In this document: in pieces, positions 39,920 to 41,582 of the stretch
How positions within the stretch are numbered: the first letter of the stretch is position 1
How the letters are laid out: the number at the start of each line of letters is the position of its first letter
NCBI RefSeq assembly: GCF_006539985.1
Contig: NZ_BJOB01000022.1
Location: 1 to 41,582, forward strand
Origin: Kurthia gibsonii
GTDB taxonomy: Bacteria > Bacillota > Bacilli > Bacillales_A > Planococcaceae
Reading direction: 5' to 3'
Length of the DNA stretch: 41,582 nt
Notes under the pieces: model-generated
Told to the model about the DNA's origin: nothing
Seen by the model: only the letters and a program-made list of their open reading frames with translations
The model's database searches: none
Made by a program: the position numbers and the translations under genes

Positions 39920-39968
39920 AACACGCGAACTATTTATGAAATAAATTATTTTATCGTTCGTGTTTTTA
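39920..39968. promoter_or_regulatory. Two inverted PurR boxes
   Basis: On the minus strand AACACGAACGATAA. On the plus strand AACACGCGAACTATTT. The CGAAC cores (plus strand CGAAC at 39926-39930 and GTTCG at 39956-39960) face each other, as in the PurR control sites of B. subtilis. They lie directly upstream of the -35, and the distal box reaches the stop codon of yebG (39966-39968). PurR should repress here when PRPP is low. Confidence 0.85.
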
Positions 39969-40154
39969 CTCTTCTATTTTTAAGCCTTTAAACTGAATGA
40001 GCTGTCGAACAGGTACAGGTTCACCGTTTTGCATCTCAAATAACGGTTCTTCTCTACGTCCTACCGGCATATAGCCTTCTTGTCGCATACGCTCTAAGCA
40101 CGCTTCAATTGTTTCTGTTTCCTGAACTTCATACCAAACTGTTTTCTTTCCCAA
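39966..40154 (-). CDS. yebG: NETI motif-containing protein (YebG)
   Basis: A 62-residue soluble protein of unknown function from a family conserved next to purE in Bacillales. The family signature appears as YEVQETETIEACLERMRQEGY (residues 8-28; core ETETIEACLERM), followed by PVGRREEPLF. Translation appears to start with TTG (40154), with AGGAAG about 8 bases upstream. It begins 36 bases after the malic enzyme remnant and probably shares its transcript. There is no terminator after it, so readthrough into the pur promoter is likely. Confidence 0.88.
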   Translation of the reverse strand: MGKKTVWYEVQETETIEACLERMRQEGYMPVGRREEPLFEMQNGEPVPVRQLIQFKGLKIEE

Positions 40155-40190
40155 AGTGACACTTCCTTATATAATGTTTAAGTTTCTCCA

Positions 40191-40916
40191 TTATATAAGA
40201 CTTGGAATCTTTTGTGCAACCTTACTATCGATTGCTGCTTGTGCGACATCGTTTGTAACATCTGTTTCAAAAACATTTGGAATGACCATACCACGTTCAA
40301 TTTGTTCAGCTGTAACTAATTCTGAAACGGCTTTTACAGCAGCCATCTTCATCTCATCATTAATATCTGTAGCTTGTACTGCTAGAGCACCTTTGAAGAT
40401 ACCTAGGAAAGCTAACATATTATTCACTTGGTTTGGATAGTCTGAGCGCCCTGTCGCAATCACGCGTACGCCCCACTCCATCGCATGTTCATATGTGATT
40501 TCAAGATTTGGATTCGCTAATGCAAAAACAATCGGATCTTGATTCATCGACTGAATCATTGCCTCCGTTAAAACATTTGCAACCGATACACTAATAAAGA
40601 TATCTGCACCAACTAATTGCTGAAGTAATAAAGCTTTCCCCTCCATTACAGGCATTGCTGCTTTTGGACCTATATCTCCTAAACCAAGTACTGCTATACC
40701 ATCTGATATAACACCAATTAAATCCCATTTCATCGTATAGTCATATACTTTTTTAGGATCTTATTGAATGGCTAAACATGATTCCTCTACTCCCGGTGAA
40801 TACACCAAACTTAATTCTTTGGAAGACTTTACCTCAATTTTTGGTTGTAGCTTCATTTTACCTCTAAAATTCTCATGTAGTTCTAAAGACTCTCTGCTCA
40901 CCTTTGCATTACTCAT
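40191..40916 (-). pseudogene. NAD(P)-dependent malic enzyme, decayed
   Basis: Homologous to malic enzymes of about 400 residues (malate to pyruvate plus CO2). The start is intact: AAGGAG, ATG 40916, then ELHENFRGKM and LSLVYSPGVEESCLAIQ. An in-frame TAA follows (about 40761). The same frame continues with DPKKVYDYTMKWDLIGVISD and GIAVLGLGDIGPKAAMPVME. It then jumps from KALLLQQL straight to VGADIFISVSVANVLTEAM, losing roughly 150 residues, including the metal/malate site (family FHDDQHGTA) and most of the NAD fold. The tail (FALANPNLEI, GRSDYPNQVNN) is normal. With a stop and a catalytic-core deletion, no active enzyme is possible. Confidence 0.9.
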
Positions 40917-40988
40917 CTCAGTTTTCTCCTTCGCTCGAAAAAAACCGTATCTTCTCAAATGTTCATTATTTCCGTTTCATAGTTCCAT

Positions 40989-41017
40989 ATCATAGGCGAT
41001 AGATTTCAAGCTTTCAA
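40989..41017 (-). promoter_or_regulatory. Promoter of the malic enzyme remnant (and probably yebG)
   Basis: Minus strand TTGAAA (41012-41017), exactly 17 bases, TATGAT (40989-40994), about 70 bases before ATG 40916. It remains intact although the gene is broken, and may still drive yebG. Confidence 0.55.
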
Positions 41018-41039
41018 GAAAAAGGATATTTCGTTCACT

Positions 41040-41476
41040 ATTTTGTAATATTTAACATTTGCTCAAATTTTCACAAACACTTTTCATGTGCTTTTCACTT
41101 TTGTGATTAAGTGAGCAAGCATTTTATATGTTTTTTTATTATATTTGTTAATTTTCAACATAATTTTGTGATTATTTTCACATATAAATAAATTAGGTAT
41201 TATTACTTATTTTTATTTTTCACAAAATTTTGAAGAAAGCTAATTTAAAAATATTTGATTTTCATTTTTATTTCAGATATAATATGAAAATTTTTATTAT
41301 CCGATATTTTCATGTTATTTCTAAAAGCTTTTACAAGCACTGTATGCGTTTTGAGTATTATTCTATAGGATTTTTACTATAAAAGATATAAAATGCATTA
41401 CAACTTATATAAATAAGCTTTTAAACTACATCATATATATTAAAAGAACTTAAAAGAAAAGTATTTTAAACACAAC
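41040..41476. other. AT-rich non-coding region
   Basis: Over 400 bases with no supported gene. It is rich in TTTTCAC/GTGA motifs. TTTTGTGATTA occurs at about 41101 and 41165, and TGTGA-TTATTT-TCACA, a perfect FNR/CRP-type and near-Rex palindrome, lies at 41167-41182. Reading frames here are short and lack ribosome binding sites. Confidence 0.5.
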
Positions 41477-41513
41477 TAATCCTGTATGGTTTTCTAAAAA
41501 CCATACAGGATTA
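41477..41513. terminator. Hairpin at the end of the right-edge gene
   Basis: Perfect inverted repeat AATCCTGTATGG / CCATACAGGATT (41478-41489, 41501-41512), extended inside by TTTT/AAAA. It follows the stop of a minus-strand frame by 2 bases. The T-run is weak (AGTTGTGTTT). Confidence 0.6.
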
Positions 41514-41514
41514 T

Positions 41515-41582
41515 TTAGATCAATTTCCACTTTGAAAAACGAATAAAGAGATACAAGAGCAAACGCAACCTTTCTAAATGAA
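41515..41582 (-). CDS. C-terminal end of an unidentified gene, cut by window edge
   Basis: About 22 codons open to the window edge, ending RLLLYLFIRFSKWKLI and a TAA placed right before a terminator hairpin. The sequence is basic and hydrophobic, which could be a membrane or transposase tail. It is too short to identify. A second frame is also open here (ending later, inside the hairpin), but the terminator position favours this one. Confidence 0.3.
   Translation of the reverse strand, partial: HLERLRLLLYLFIRFSKWKLI

Noticed and set aside
41284-41382. A 32-codon plus-strand frame
   Set aside because: No ribosome binding site, no homology I recognise, and AT-rich composition in which such frames arise by chance.

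Overview
The window is a stretch of chromosome from a low-GC Gram-positive bacterium of the order Bacillales. The gene content and protein sequences resemble the Planococcaceae (Lysinibacillus/Kurthia-like); the genus cannot be fixed from sequence alone. Almost every gene is on the minus strand, so the biological order runs from right to left. The backbone keeps the Bacillus subtilis order purEKBCSQLFMNHD - yerA - yerC - pcrB - pcrA - ligA - camS(yerH) - gatCAB - dgkB(yerQ) - rlmCD(yefA).

Right end (39.6-41.6 kb): the tail of an unidentified gene; an AT-rich non-coding stretch; a decayed malic enzyme gene with an in-frame stop and a large internal deletion; and yebG, a small NETI-motif protein. 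The purine operon promoter follows, with paired inverted PurR boxes and a guanine-class purine riboswitch ending in an intrinsic terminator. The complete twelve-gene purine operon (26.8-39.6 kb) converts PRPP to IMP. It has a terminator-like hairpin between purH and purD and a long perfect hairpin between purC and purB.

Middle (15.4-26.5 kb): yerA (adenine-deaminase-like, with a good cre box upstream), yerC (TrpR-like), then pcrB, pcrA, ligA and camS. The most striking feature is here. The housekeeping helicase gene pcrA is split by a group II intron of about 2.54 kb (19028-21565) lying in the same orientation as the gene. It carries a reverse transcriptase/maturase with a C-terminal HNH-like domain, and has recognisable domains V and VI. 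It interrupts helicase motif VI exactly, and removing it restores an uninterrupted 750-residue PcrA.

Left part (1-15.2 kb): gatCAB (transamidosome); a dltXABCD operon (D-alanylation of teichoic acids) with a candidate ECF-sigma promoter; a convergent MFS transporter gene on the plus strand whose start codon is unclear; a thioredoxin-fold protein; dgkB; a cytochrome bd operon; and rlmCD, cut by the window edge. The cyd operon holds two very small genes: a 37-residue CydS-like subunit after cydB, and an unrecognised 30-residue single-span membrane protein before cydA. The dlt and cyd blocks sit where B. subtilis has gatB-dgkB-rlmCD close together, so they are lineage-specific insertions into an otherwise conserved segment.

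I recognised no tRNA, rRNA, CRISPR array or IS transposase.
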